Assembly: GCF_025527015.1 (NCBI RefSeq)
Contig: NZ_JAODIM010000041.1
Span: 1 to 64,000, forward strand
DNA length: 64,000 nucleotides
Direction: 5' to 3'
Origin: Winslowiella arboricola
GTDB lineage: Bacteria; Pseudomonadota; Gammaproteobacteria; Enterobacterales; Enterobacteriaceae
The notes beneath the pieces are model-generated. The model was not told where the DNA came from, ran no database searches, and saw only the letters and a program-made list of their open reading frames with translations. A program made the position numbers and the translations under genes. Shown here in pieces: positions 1-9,230 of the stretch (position 1 is its first letter; the number at the start of each line of letters is the position of its first letter).

Positions 1-25
1 AAAACGTCTCCCCGACAAAAAGAAT

Positions 26-97
26 GTAGGGGCGGCGTTCTCCCCGCCCGTCCCAATGATTGGCACGATTTATAATGACGGCGTTATCGCCGCCCGC
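26..97. repeat. GGCGGCG palindromic repeat, composite copy
   Basis: Two REP-like palindromes (GTAGGGGCGGCG...CCCGCCCG at 26-50 and TGACGGCG..CGCCGCCC at 76-97) are separated by about 25 bases containing GCACGAT and ATGACGG. The same two-part arrangement with a related spacer recurs at 40519-40589, so it is a defined composite element. It lies upstream of the first operon; bases 98-228 show no gene. Confidence 0.75.
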
Positions 98-228
98 AAA
101 TCCAGCCGCAAACTATGCATTTTTGGAATGGGACAGGCGAAAAGCTCATTGGTATTTTGCCGCCGCCCACGCGCATTCTGAATGTCCTGGGCCGCGCACG
201 CGCCTGACAACGATTTCTGGGGACAATT

Positions 229-1656
229 ATGCAAAACAAAGAGTTAGTCTGGAATCTGGTGGATGAGCATAAAACTGAATTCTGTGATCTGAGCGACCGC
301 GTATGGGGCATGCCGGAGATCTGTTATACCGAGTACCGCTCAGTGGCCGAACATACCGCGATGCTGAAACAGCAGGGTTTTCGCGTGACCGAGAATATCG
401 CTGAGATCCCGACGGCGGTGATGGGCGAAGCCGGTGAAGGCGGCCCGATTATCGCCATTCTGGGGGAATATGATGCCCTGCCCGGCCTGAGCCAGGAGTC
501 CGGTGTCGCTTATCCGTCACCGCTGCCAGGCAATGGTCAGGGCCACGGTTGCGGCCATAACCTGTTAGGTTCCGCCGCCATGCTGGCCGCCACCGCGCTA
601 AAAGAGTGGCTGGCGGCGACCGGCACGCCAGGCCGCGTACGCTACTACGGCTGTCCGGCCGAAGAAGGCGGCGCGGCAAAATCGTTTATGGCGCGCGCAG
701 GCGCTTTCGATAATGTTGATGTGGCAATTACCTGGCACCCCAGCGCCCATCACGAAGTAGCAAAACCGCAATCCCTTGCCAATACCCGTATGGACTTCTT
801 CTTTACCGGCCGCTCCTCGCATGCCGCCGCGTCGCCGCATCTGGGCCGCAGCGCACTGGATGCCGCCGAGCTGATGAATGTCGGCGTCCAGTTCCTGCGT
901 GAGCATGTGCCGCAGGATTCGCGTATCCACTACGCGATGCTCGATTCTGGCGGTATCGCGCCTAACGTGGTGCAGGCGAAAGCCGCAGTGCGTTACGCCA
1001 TCCGTTCACGCGATGTGCATGCGATGTTCGATCTGAATGAGCGCGTCAAACGCGTGGCGCAGGGCGCGGCGATGATGACCGATACCCAGGTTGAAATCAG
1101 CATTATGAGCGCCGTCTCCAATCTGCTGGGCAACCGCCCGCTGGAAGAAGCGATGCAGCGCAATCTGGAACAGCTGGGCACCGTCAAGTTTGATGACGCC
1201 GACCTCGCCTTTGCCGCCGAGATTCAGGCGACGCTAAGCGCGGAAGAGATCGCCAGCGATATCCGCAAAACCGGCATAAAACGCGCCAGTCCTAAGCCGC
1301 TCAGCGACTTTATCATCCCGCTTGATACCCAGGGTGAAGTGATGATGGGTTCCACTGACGTTGGCGATGTCAGCTGGGTGATCCCGACAGTGCAGGCCCA
1401 TGTGCCGACGATGGCGATTGCCACGCCGGGCCACTCCTGGCAGCTGACCGCACAGGGCAAAATGCCTGCCGCGCATAAAGGCCTGGCCCATGTCGCCAAA
1501 GTGATGGCCTCCACCGCCATTGATGTGCTGACCGACAAAGTGCTGCTGGCGCAGGTGAAAAAAGCCCACTACGAGCAGGTCAGTGAGACCCCTTATCAAT
1601 GCCCAATCCCGGCGGAAGTGAAGCCACCGGTGCAACCGCGTCCAACTGAAGTCTGA
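229..1656 (+). CDS. M20-family amidohydrolase, AbgB-like
   Basis: A 475-residue cytoplasmic metallohydrolase of the M20 peptidase family, very like AbgB, which cleaves p-aminobenzoyl-glutamate. Visible metal-site and family motifs are HGCGHNLLG (about residue 106), YGCPAEEGG (about 144), the PHLGRSALDA dimerisation-domain segment (about 204) and STDVGDVSW (about 373). No signal peptide is seen. It is the first gene of a plus-strand operon and is followed after 25 bases by a peptide-type ABC importer, so it probably cleaves an imported amide conjugate. Related enzymes split amino-acid conjugates such as indole-3-acetyl-aspartate; the substrate here cannot be read from sequence. Confidence 0.88.
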   Translation: MQNKELVWNLVDEHKTEFCDLSDRVWGMPEICYTEYRSVAEHTAMLKQQGFRVTENIAEIPTAVMGEAGEGGPIIAILGEYDALPGLSQESGVAYPSPLPGNGQGHGCGHNLLGSAAMLAATALKEWLAATGTPGRVRYYGCPAEEGGAAKSFMARAGAFDNVDVAITWHPSAHHEVAKPQSLANTRMDFFFTGRSSHAAASPHLGRSALDAAELMNVGVQFLREHVPQDSRIHYAMLDSGGIAPNVVQAKAAVRYAIRSRDVHAMFDLNERVKRVAQGAAMMTDTQVEISIMSAVSNLLGNRPLEEAMQRNLEQLGTVKFDDADLAFAAEIQATLSAEEIASDIRKTGIKRASPKPLSDFIIPLDTQGEVMMGSTDVGDVSWVIPTVQAHVPTMAIATPGHSWQLTAQGKMPAAHKGLAHVAKVMASTAIDVLTDKVLLAQVKKAHYEQVSETPYQCPIPAEVKPPVQPRPTEV

Positions 1657-1681
1657 TTCCTTTTTCCTCTGGAGCATAATA

Positions 1682-3277
1682 ATGACCAAACTGAATGCAA
1701 TTGCCGCCGCACTGGTTTTGGCGGGCACGTTTAGCGCGGCCAGCCAGGCCGCAACACCGCCTGACTCACTGGTAATGGCGTGGAATATCGACGCCATCAG
1801 CACCTGGGATCCGGCGCAAATTGGTGAAGTGGTCACCAATGAAATCTATACCAACACCTGCGATACGCTGGTGGACTTTGACGTCAAAGATGAGAAGAAA
1901 GTGGTGCCGAATATGGCGCAGAGCTGGGATGTCTCTGATGACCGTAAAACCATTACCTTTCATCTGCAAAAAAATATGAAGTTTGCCGATGGATCTCCGG
2001 CAACGGCGGGCGACCTGGCGTGGTCACTGCAACGCGTGGTTAAACTCGGCTATGGCAATGCCGCGGCGATCAAAGAGTACGGCTTTACCAAAGAGAACGT
2101 CGATCAGGTGATTACCGCGCCGGATAACAACACACTGGTGCTGACCTTCGACAAAGCCTATCCAACCAATCTGGTGCTACAGGCGATTGCCGCCAATAAC
2201 GTCTCCTCGCTGGTCGATCGCAAACTGCTGGAGAAGCAGGCGGTGGATGGCGATTTCGGTCATAAATATCTCTCCACCCATACCGCCTGCGTCGGACCTT
2301 ATCAGCTGGCGCGCTGGAACGCCGGTGAGGGCGTGGTATTACAGGCGACGCCAAACTACTGGGGTGAGCAGCCGAAACTGAAGCGCATTCTGATCCGCCA
2401 TGTGGCGGAAACCGGCACCCAGCGCCTGCTGCTGACGCAGGGCGATGTCGATATTGCCCGTGACCTGTCGGCGGACGATCTGAAAACGCTGGATGAAGGC
2501 GGCAAGGTGAAAGTGGAGAAAACCCTCAAGCCGCAGCTGTTCTTCTGGAGCTTTAACAACGAAGACCCGATTTTCAAAAATGAGAAAGTGCGTCTGGCGA
2601 TGCGCTACCTGATCGATTACGACGGTCTGGCCAACAGCGTCATGCCATACCTCGGCGTGCCGCGCGCCAGTTTTGCGCAACTCGGCGCTTTCGGCGCGCT
2701 GGACGCCAAAGAGGGCCAGCCGTTTAAACTGGATCTGGCCAAAGCTAAACAGCTGCTGACCGAAGCCGGTTATCCGAATGGTTTCACCTCCACCGTCTTT
2801 TTCGGCACCCTGCCGCACTCGGCACCTATCGCCCAGAGCATTCAGCAGAACGCCGCCAAAGTCGGGGTCACGCTGAAACTGGAGCGGATGGCCAATGCCC
2901 AGCTGTTTAGCCGCGCACGCGGGCGTGAATTCCAGAGCGTGATGATGGCATGGCAAACCTCGGTGCCGGATGCTTACGGCAACGCCTCGCGGCTGGTGTT
3001 TAACCCGGACAACAGCAAAGAAGCGCGTGCAACGCAGTATCCAAGCTGGCGCGCCGCTTACTACGACCCGCAGATGAATAAAGCCGTTGAAGCCGCACTG
3101 CTGGAGCCGGACGACAGCAAGCGCACCGCCATGTACGCCGATCTGCAACGTGAAGTGATGCAGAAAGGACCGATGGCGATTATGTTCCAGATGTACAACA
3201 CCGCCGGCATCAGCCCGACGGTGAAAAACTGGACCTGGAATGGCTTCCGCGTCTGGTACAACGCCGCAAGCAAATAA
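1682..3277 (+). CDS. ABC importer periplasmic substrate-binding protein (family 5)
   Basis: A 531-residue SBP_bac_5 protein of the DppA/OppA type. The N-terminus is a Sec signal peptide (basic start, hydrophobic LNAIAAALVLAGTF core, cleavage likely after ASQA at about residue 23). The following segment LVMAWNIDAISTWDPAQ is the usual start of this fold, and the VVPNMAQSWDVSDD and GPYQLARW stretches are family-typical. It should capture a peptide-like or conjugated ligand in the periplasm and hand it to the two permeases that follow. The stop is 12 bases before the next gene, so they are co-transcribed. Confidence 0.9.
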   Translation: MTKLNAIAAALVLAGTFSAASQAATPPDSLVMAWNIDAISTWDPAQIGEVVTNEIYTNTCDTLVDFDVKDEKKVVPNMAQSWDVSDDRKTITFHLQKNMKFADGSPATAGDLAWSLQRVVKLGYGNAAAIKEYGFTKENVDQVITAPDNNTLVLTFDKAYPTNLVLQAIAANNVSSLVDRKLLEKQAVDGDFGHKYLSTHTACVGPYQLARWNAGEGVVLQATPNYWGEQPKLKRILIRHVAETGTQRLLLTQGDVDIARDLSADDLKTLDEGGKVKVEKTLKPQLFFWSFNNEDPIFKNEKVRLAMRYLIDYDGLANSVMPYLGVPRASFAQLGAFGALDAKEGQPFKLDLAKAKQLLTEAGYPNGFTSTVFFGTLPHSAPIAQSIQQNAAKVGVTLKLERMANAQLFSRARGREFQSVMMAWQTSVPDAYGNASRLVFNPDNSKEARATQYPSWRAAYYDPQMNKAVEAALLEPDDSKRTAMYADLQREVMQKGPMAIMFQMYNTAGISPTVKNWTWNGFRVWYNAASK

Positions 3278-3289
3278 CGGAGGCCGCCC

Positions 3290-4363
3290 ATGTCGCAGCT
3301 TTTACCGCAACAACACATGACCCTGGAACCGTCACCGATCTGGCGCCGCCTGCGGGCGCTGCTGAAAGGCACGCTCTCCATCTTCTGTACGCTGCTGGGG
3401 CTGGCGGCATTGACCTTCTTTATTGGCCGTCTGCTGCCGATCGACCCGGTAGTCGCGGTGATCGGCGACAACGCCGGTCAGGAAGCTTATGACAAGATGT
3501 ACCATCTGCTGGGCCTCGATCAGCCGCTGTGGAAACAGTTTATTGATTACGTCTGGCAGCTGGCCCATCTCAACTTTGGCACCGCCCTGACCACCAGCCA
3601 GCCAGTGGCGCAGGATATCGCCCGCGTCTTTCCGGCCACGCTGGAGCTGGCGACGCTGGCGGCAATCATTGGCGTCGGCCTCGGTATTCCGGCCGGGGTG
3701 CTCTCCTCGATGTACCGTAATTCATGGTTTGACCATGTGATCCGCTTTATCGGCCTGCTGAGTTACTCCACGCCGCACTTCTGGCTGGGGCTGATGGGAC
3801 TGCTGCTGTTCTATGCCTCACTCGGCTGGATCGGCGGACCAGGCCGTATCGACTTTATGTATGAGTTCGATCTGCAACCGGTGACCGGCTTCTGGCTGAT
3901 TGACAGCTTGCTGGCCGGTAACTGGGAAGTGTTTAAGAACGTCTTCGGCCATATTATTTTGCCGGCGTCGATTCTGGGCCTCAGCTCACTGGCTTATATC
4001 AGCCGCATGGTGCGCAGCTTTATGATTGAGCAGCTTTCACAGGAATATATTATCACCGCGCGCGTAAAGGGACTGTCATGGGCGCGCTGCGTCTGGGTGC
4101 ATGCGCTGCGCAATATTGCAGTGCCGACCTTGACCGTGGTGGCGCTCTCCTGGGCCACCCTGCTGGAAGGCGCGGTGCTGACCGAGACGGTGTTTGCCTG
4201 GCCTGGTTTTGGCCGCTACCTCACCAATGCGCTGCTGGCCGGTGATATGAATGCGGTGGTCGGCTGTACGCTGCTGATCGGCGCGATCTTTGTGGTGCTC
4301 AATCTGATCTGTGACCTGCTGTACCGTATTTTCGATCCCCGCACGCGTCAGGAGGGACAATGA
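3290..4363 (+). CDS. ABC importer inner-membrane permease, DppB/OppB type
   Basis: A 357-residue integral membrane permease. The N-terminal helix (TLSIFCTLLGLAALTFFIGRLLP, residues about 24-48) and the 'D..YHLLGLDQPL' linker are typical of DppB-type proteins, and the EAA loop is seen at 'ITARVKGLSWARCVWVHALRN'-like residues about 252-271. It has about six membrane helices. A short polar extension precedes the first helix. Its last codons overlap the start of the next permease gene by 4 bases (ATGA), indicating translational coupling and a heterodimeric channel with that product. Confidence 0.9.
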   Translation: MSQLLPQQHMTLEPSPIWRRLRALLKGTLSIFCTLLGLAALTFFIGRLLPIDPVVAVIGDNAGQEAYDKMYHLLGLDQPLWKQFIDYVWQLAHLNFGTALTTSQPVAQDIARVFPATLELATLAAIIGVGLGIPAGVLSSMYRNSWFDHVIRFIGLLSYSTPHFWLGLMGLLLFYASLGWIGGPGRIDFMYEFDLQPVTGFWLIDSLLAGNWEVFKNVFGHIILPASILGLSSLAYISRMVRSFMIEQLSQEYIITARVKGLSWARCVWVHALRNIAVPTLTVVALSWATLLEGAVLTETVFAWPGFGRYLTNALLAGDMNAVVGCTLLIGAIFVVLNLICDLLYRIFDPRTRQEGQ

Positions 4364-5295
4364 CCGACTCGGTAAATAAATCACTGCCAACGCGCCAGCG
4401 TTCGGCGTTACGCAGCTGGCTTAGCGCGCCAATACCAGCTTCACCGTTCCAGGCACATATGCAGCAAATATGGCTACAGTGGCTGCGTTTTTGCGCTAAC
4501 CACTCGGCGCTGTTTGGTCTGCTGGTGCTGCTGGTGGTGCTGGCGGCGGCGCTGTTTGCCCCCTGGCTCAGCACCCACGATATCTTTAACCAGGATCTGA
4601 CCAACCGTCTGCAGCCGCCGACGGCGCAGCACTGGCTCGGCACCGATGAGCTGGGGCGCGATATCTACAGCCGCCTGCTGCATGGCGCACGTATTACACT
4701 GTATATCGCCGCACTGACGGCGGTAATTATTACCCCACTGGGACTGATTATCGGCACTACTGCGGGCTACCTCGGTGGCTGGGTGGATACCGTGCTGATG
4801 CGTCTGGTGGATATTTTTCTCGCCTTTCCCAGCCTGATTCTGGCGCTGGCGTTTGTCGCCGCGCTGGGTCCGGGCATTGATAACGCGATTATCGCCATTT
4901 CACTCTCCTCCTGGCCGCCGATTGCCCGGCTGGCGCGCGCCGAAACCCTGTCGATCCGCAAGATGGACTATATCGCGGCAGTACGTTTGCAGGGGGCATC
5001 ATCGTGGCACATTATCCTGCGCCATATTATGCCGATGTGTCTGCCGTCCGTGGTGGTGCGCGTCACGCTGAATATGGCGGCGATTATCCTCACCGCTGCC
5101 GGACTCGGCTTCCTTGGACTCGGCGCGCAAGCACCCAGCCCGGAGTGGGGCGCGATGCTGGCTTCCGGCCGTGAGTTTATGCTGAACAATGGCTGGATTG
5201 CCGCCATCCCCGGTTTAGCGATTCTTTTTACCAGTCTGGCCTTTAACCTGCTTGGCGACGGCCTGCGCGACGTAATGGATCTCCGCCATGAATGA
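4360..5295 (+). CDS. ABC importer inner-membrane permease, DppC/OppC type
   Basis: A 311-residue permease with the DppC N-terminal domain (first helix LFGLLVLLVVLAAALFAPWL, then HWLGTDELGRDIYSRLLHGAR, residues about 88-108). The EAA-like loop 'YIAAVRLQGAS..HIILRHIMP' lies near residues 206-227. It has about six membrane helices. It pairs with the preceding DppB-like permease, and its last 8 bases overlap the ATPase gene that follows. The roughly 50-residue polar N-terminal stretch is longer than usual but carries no recognisable domain. Confidence 0.9.
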   Translation: MTDSVNKSLPTRQRSALRSWLSAPIPASPFQAHMQQIWLQWLRFCANHSALFGLLVLLVVLAAALFAPWLSTHDIFNQDLTNRLQPPTAQHWLGTDELGRDIYSRLLHGARITLYIAALTAVIITPLGLIIGTTAGYLGGWVDTVLMRLVDIFLAFPSLILALAFVAALGPGIDNAIIAISLSSWPPIARLARAETLSIRKMDYIAAVRLQGASSWHIILRHIMPMCLPSVVVRVTLNMAAIILTAAGLGFLGLGAQAPSPEWGAMLASGREFMLNNGWIAAIPGLAILFTSLAFNLLGDGLRDVMDLRHE

Positions 5296-6154
5296 CACCC
5301 TGCTGCAGGTGGAAAACCTGAATATTACTTTTAAGGGCGCGCATCAGGATCACCATGCGGTGCGCAATGTCTCTTTCAGCGTCGGCCGCGAAAAACTGGC
5401 AATTGTCGGCGAATCCGGCTCCGGCAAATCACAAACCTGCCGCGCGCTGCTGAAGCTGACGCCGAAAATCGGGCGCGTCAGCGCCGATAAAATGCAGTTT
5501 GGCGATATCGATCTGCTGGCCGCCAGTGAGAAGCAGATGCGTGGGATCCGCGGCGGGCGCATTTCGATGATTCTGCAGGATCCCAAATTCTCGCTGAATC
5601 CGCTGATGCGTATCGGCGATCAGATCAGCGAAGCTTATCGCCTGCATACCCAGGCGAGCAAAAGCGTGGCGCGCGATCGGGCGCTGGCGATGCTGGAGTC
5701 GGTGCATATTCGCGAGGTGGAGAAAGTTTATCAACTCTATCCCCATGAGATTTCCGGCGGTATGGGACAGCGTGTGATGATCGCCATGATGCTGATCCCG
5801 GAGCCGGATCTGATTATCGCCGATGAACCCACTTCGGCGCTGGATGTGACCGTGCGTCAGCAGGTGTTGAGTATCCTCGATGAACTGCTGGCGCGCCGTA
5901 ATACCGGCATGCTGTTTATCACTCACGATCTTAATCTGGTGTCGCGCTTCTGCGACCGCGTGCTGGTGATGTATGCCGGTCGCGTAGTTGAGGAGATTCA
6001 GGCCAGCCAGCTGGAACATGCCTGTCATCCCTACACCCGCGCGCTGCTTGCCAGTCAGCCACGGCTGCATCAGCCGGTGGAAACCCTCAGTGTGCCGACC
6101 CGTGACGCCGCCTGGCTGAACGGCCCGACCTGGCGTGATGGAGTTGCCGTATGA
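5288..6154 (+). CDS. ABC importer ATPase, DppD/OppD type (short)
   Basis: A 288-residue cytoplasmic ATPase that powers the importer. Walker A is GESGSGKS (residues 41-48), the signature is ISGGMGQRV, Walker B is LIIADEPTSALD, and the switch His is in ITHDLN. DppD-type subunits are usually around 320-330 residues with a C-terminal oligopeptide-transporter domain; here only a truncated tail follows 'HPYTRALLASQP'. It overlaps the previous gene by 8 bases and the next by 4. Confidence 0.9.
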   Translation: MNDTLLQVENLNITFKGAHQDHHAVRNVSFSVGREKLAIVGESGSGKSQTCRALLKLTPKIGRVSADKMQFGDIDLLAASEKQMRGIRGGRISMILQDPKFSLNPLMRIGDQISEAYRLHTQASKSVARDRALAMLESVHIREVEKVYQLYPHEISGGMGQRVMIAMMLIPEPDLIIADEPTSALDVTVRQQVLSILDELLARRNTGMLFITHDLNLVSRFCDRVLVMYAGRVVEEIQASQLEHACHPYTRALLASQPRLHQPVETLSVPTRDAAWLNGPTWRDGVAV

Positions 6155-6918
6155 ATACCCCGATCCCCACGCAACAGCGCAGTGTTGAAGCGGTCAGCCT
6201 GAATATCGCCTTTGGTGAAGGCAGCCAGCGCCGCCAGGTGGTGAGCGATGTCAGCTTTACGCTGGCGGCAGGTGAAAGCTATGGCCTGATTGGTGAATCC
6301 GGCTGCGGTAAATCCACCATTCTGCGCGCCCTCGCCGGTCTGAATAGCGACTATCAGGGCGCCATTCTGTTTGATAACAAAGAGCAGCAGCCGGTGCGCG
6401 ATAAAGCCTTTTATCGCCAGGTGCAGATGGTATTTCAGGATCCTTACGCCTCGCTGCATCCGCGCAAAATGGTATGGAATGCGCTGCGTGAGCCATTGCA
6501 GCTGCACGGCCTCGATCGCCATGAGTCGCGCATCAGCGATGTGCTGCATGCGGTCGGCCTGAGCGATGCTTTCCGTTATCGCTACCCGCACCAGCTTTCC
6601 GGCGGCCAGCGCCAGCGTGTAGCGATTGCCCGTGCGCTGATTATGGAGCCGTCCGTGCTGCTGCTTGATGAACCGACATCAGCGCTCGACGTTTCAGTGC
6701 AGGCGGAGATCCTTAACCTGCTTGCCACGATGCGCAAACAGCGCCAGCTGACCTATCTGATGGTCACCCATGACCTGGCGGTGGTGACCCATCTCTGCCA
6801 GCGAGTGGCGATTATGCATCAGGGCGTGCTGCTGGAAGAGTTAAGCGCCGATGCCCTGCGTCAGGGCAATGCGCGCGAAGCCTATACGCAGCGTTTTCTT
6901 GCTGCCAGTGAATGCTAA
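6151..6918 (+). CDS. ABC importer ATPase, DppF/OppF type (short)
   Basis: A 255-residue second ATPase of the importer, expected to form a heterodimer with the preceding one. Walker A GESGCGKS lies at residues 48-55, followed by the Q-loop 'MVFQDPYASL', signature LSGGQRQRV and Walker B VLLLDEPTSALD. It ends just after 'AYTQRFLAA', so the C-terminal domain typical of DppF (about 330 residues) is absent. It starts inside the 3' end of its neighbour (ATGA overlap), and the serine hydrolase gene begins 15 bases downstream. Confidence 0.9.
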   Translation: MNTPIPTQQRSVEAVSLNIAFGEGSQRRQVVSDVSFTLAAGESYGLIGESGCGKSTILRALAGLNSDYQGAILFDNKEQQPVRDKAFYRQVQMVFQDPYASLHPRKMVWNALREPLQLHGLDRHESRISDVLHAVGLSDAFRYRYPHQLSGGQRQRVAIARALIMEPSVLLLDEPTSALDVSVQAEILNLLATMRKQRQLTYLMVTHDLAVVTHLCQRVAIMHQGVLLEELSADALRQGNAREAYTQRFLAASEC

Positions 6919-6933
6919 GGAGAAGCTTTAAGC

Positions 6934-7857
6934 ATGTTTATCAAGCTGCGTCGTTATCTGGAAACCATTAATACCGATGCGATGATGGTGCTGCAACACG
7001 GCGAGTGCCAGTTTGCCGTCGGCGATCTCAGCCACCGTTTTCAGTGCCACTCAATGCGCAAAAGCTTTCTCAGCGCGCTGTATGGCCCGGCGGTGGCGGA
7101 AGATCGTATTGATCTGTCGCTGACCTTGCAGGCGCTGGGCATTGACGATCGTGAAGGTTTATCGGCAGTGGAAAAACAGGCCTGTCTGTATGACCTGCTG
7201 ACGGCGCGTTCCGGCATCTATCATCCGGCCAATTATGAAACCGCATGGATGAAGCGCATCAAACCAGCGCGTCACCGTCATGCGCCGGGGGAAAACTGGT
7301 GCTACAGCAACTGGGATTTTAATGCTCTTGGCACGGCCTGGTTGCAGCTGACCGGCGAGGATATCCATCAGGCGTTTGATCAGCGTATTGCACGACCAGT
7401 GGGTATGGAAGATTTCCGCGTGGAACAGGATGGCTGGATGGAACCGGGAGAGTCATCGCAACATGCGGCTTACCCGTTCCGCCTGTCAACGCGCGATCTG
7501 GCGCGCTTCGGCCAGCTTTTTTTGCAGCAGGGGCAATGGCAGGGAGAAAGCATTATTCCGGCGGCGTGGGTTAACACCAGTACCGCACCGATTTCGCACG
7601 CCGGCGATCGCGGCGCCTATGGCTATATGTGGTGGGTGACGCGCGATAGCGTCGCCTGGCCGGAAGCGATATTACCGGCGGGCAGCTATTCGGCGCGCGG
7701 CGCTGGCGGCCACTTCTGCCTGGTGCTACCGACGCTGGATATGGTGGTGGTGCATCGGGTCGACACTGACCAGCCGGGTCGTGAAGTAAACCGTTTTCAG
7801 ATCGGAAAATTATTGCAGCTGTTGCTGGATGAATGTGACAACGGAGGTGTTGTATGA
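6934..7857 (+). CDS. serine hydrolase of the beta-lactamase / penicillin-binding fold
   Basis: A 307-residue protein of the class C beta-lactamase-like family (esterases, D-aminopeptidases, amidases). The SxxK motif is SMRK at residues 40-43 and the YxN motif is YSN at 124-126; a C-terminal 'ARGAGGHF' segment sits where the KTG-like strand is expected. No signal peptide is seen, so it probably acts in the cytoplasm rather than as an antibiotic resistance enzyme. It is preceded by AAGGAG and is tightly placed in the importer operon, so it likely hydrolyses an ester or amide bond of the imported compound. The reaction is unknown. Confidence 0.82.
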   Translation: MFIKLRRYLETINTDAMMVLQHGECQFAVGDLSHRFQCHSMRKSFLSALYGPAVAEDRIDLSLTLQALGIDDREGLSAVEKQACLYDLLTARSGIYHPANYETAWMKRIKPARHRHAPGENWCYSNWDFNALGTAWLQLTGEDIHQAFDQRIARPVGMEDFRVEQDGWMEPGESSQHAAYPFRLSTRDLARFGQLFLQQGQWQGESIIPAAWVNTSTAPISHAGDRGAYGYMWWVTRDSVAWPEAILPAGSYSARGAGGHFCLVLPTLDMVVVHRVDTDQPGREVNRFQIGKLLQLLLDECDNGGVV

Positions 7858-9161
7858 GTGTGATTGAAACCATTGCCGCCTGGTGCGTTCGTCACCCGGC
7901 GTTTAGCGAACAGGCGCGCCAGCTGGCGCAGGATGCGATCGCCGATACGCTGGGCTGTCTGTATGCCGGACGCGACGATTTCTCCACACAAGCGGTGCAG
8001 CGCGCCTGGGCGCACTATGAAAGTCAGCCAGCGGCGATTGTTGCCCTGCTGAATGGCACCGCCGCCCATGCGATTGATTACGATGACAACTTTGGCCCAG
8101 GGATGAGCCACGCTTCGGCAGTACTGGTCCCTTCCCTGCTGGCGGTAGCGCTGGAAGAGAATTGCGATGGTAAAGCGCTGACTGAAGCCTATCTGATCGG
8201 CTTACAGGCGCAGGCGTTTGTCGGCGAAGTGGTCAGCAATGCGCACTATACGGCGGGCTGGCATGGCACCTCGACCATCGGTTGTATTGGCACTGCGGCT
8301 GGCGTCGCCTGGCTAAAAGGGCTTGATGAGGCCGGTATTGCGCGCACGCTGTCGATTGCCGTCAGCCTCGCCAGCGGGATTAAAGGCCAGTTTGGCACGC
8401 CGTTAAAACCGTTTCATGCTGGCATGGCGGCACGTAACGCGATAGATGCCGCTCAGCTGGCAGCCTGCGAGATGACCGGGCGGCTGGATATTATCGAATG
8501 CGATATGGGATTTTATCAGCTGTTTGATGGCGCCGGTTTTCAGCCGGAAAGCATCCAGCGCTGGTTAACACTGCCACAGCATGTGATCGAAACCGTTGGT
8601 GTGATGCCGAAAAAACATCCCTGCTGCGGATCGACGCACCGGATTCTGGATGCGATTGCCGATTTGCAGGCGCTGCATGCTTTTAGCGCGGAAGATGTCG
8701 AGTCGGTGACCACCAAAGTCGGCATCTCCAATCTGCGCAACCTGGCTTATGCGCAGCCAGAGGATGAGATGCAGGCGCGTTTCTCGATGAATTACTGCGT
8801 GGCGGTGATGCTGGAGAAAGGCATGCTCAGCGTCGCTGACTTCACACCACAGCAGGTGCAGCGTCAGGCCGATGCCACCAGGCTGGCAAGGGTGTCGATG
8901 AGCAGCTGGAGCGCCGACGAAGAAGCCGAACAGGGTAATTTGCCGCATATAGTCACCATTATACTAAAAGATGGCCGCACGTTAACGGCTCAGCGCCTGA
9001 GCGCCAAAGGCTCACTGGCAGAACCCTTTAGTGCTGCGGATAAGCAGCAGAAGTTCGCTGACTGCTGCGCAGGTTTACGCGGATATGATCAGATCTGGCA
9101 ACGGCTGGAGAATTTACAGCAGGAAAGTGGTCTGGGATTTTTGCGGAAGATGATGGTTTGA
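7854..9161 (+). CDS. MmgE/PrpD family protein
   Basis: A 435-residue member of the MmgE/PrpD family, which includes 2-methylcitrate dehydratase, cis-aconitate decarboxylase and iminodisuccinate epimerase. The HAIDYDDNFGPGMSHAS stretch (about residues 65-81) is the family's conserved active-site region, and PKKHPCCGSTHRILDA (about 247-262) belongs to the second domain. The prp operon partners prpB and prpC are absent, so methylcitrate metabolism is unlikely. A 4-base overlap with the serine hydrolase gene places it as the last gene of the uptake operon, where it probably acts on a carboxylic-acid product. Its stop lies inside the first copy of a roughly 50-base direct repeat. Confidence 0.82.
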   Translation: MSVIETIAAWCVRHPAFSEQARQLAQDAIADTLGCLYAGRDDFSTQAVQRAWAHYESQPAAIVALLNGTAAHAIDYDDNFGPGMSHASAVLVPSLLAVALEENCDGKALTEAYLIGLQAQAFVGEVVSNAHYTAGWHGTSTIGCIGTAAGVAWLKGLDEAGIARTLSIAVSLASGIKGQFGTPLKPFHAGMAARNAIDAAQLAACEMTGRLDIIECDMGFYQLFDGAGFQPESIQRWLTLPQHVIETVGVMPKKHPCCGSTHRILDAIADLQALHAFSAEDVESVTTKVGISNLRNLAYAQPEDEMQARFSMNYCVAVMLEKGMLSVADFTPQQVQRQADATRLARVSMSSWSADEEAEQGNLPHIVTIILKDGRTLTAQRLSAKGSLAEPFSAADKQQKFADCCAGLRGYDQIWQRLENLQQESGLGFLRKMMV

Positions 9162-9205
9162 AGCAAAGGGCGGCGTGAACGCCGCCCCTACAGGCTGGGG
9201 TCTTT
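9153..9205. repeat. direct repeat copy A with GGCGGCG palindrome
   Basis: The stretch runs ATGGTTTGAA, one extra base, then CAAAGGGCGGCGTGAAC and CGCCGCCCCTACAGGCTGGGGTCTTT. The same sequence recurs at 10527-10582 with four bases in place of the single one. The palindrome AGGGCGGCG..CGCCGCCCCT belongs to the window-wide repeat family. Copy A contains the stop codon of the MmgE/PrpD gene, and may also end its transcript. Confidence 0.8.
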
Positions 9206-9230
9206 CGCCGTGCTTAATTGCATCACTGAC

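Noticed and set aside
2339..3148. Long minus-strand open frame opposite the substrate-binding protein gene
   Set aside because: It is antisense to a clear gene, lacks a ribosome binding site and resembles no family; high GC produces such frames.
6934..7857. Antibiotic-resistance beta-lactamase
   Set aside because: SxxK and YxN motifs are present but there is no signal peptide, and the gene is embedded in a catabolic operon.
7854..9161. 2-methylcitrate dehydratase prpD
   Set aside because: The prpB/prpC/prpR partners are absent and the operon context is a peptide-type uptake system.
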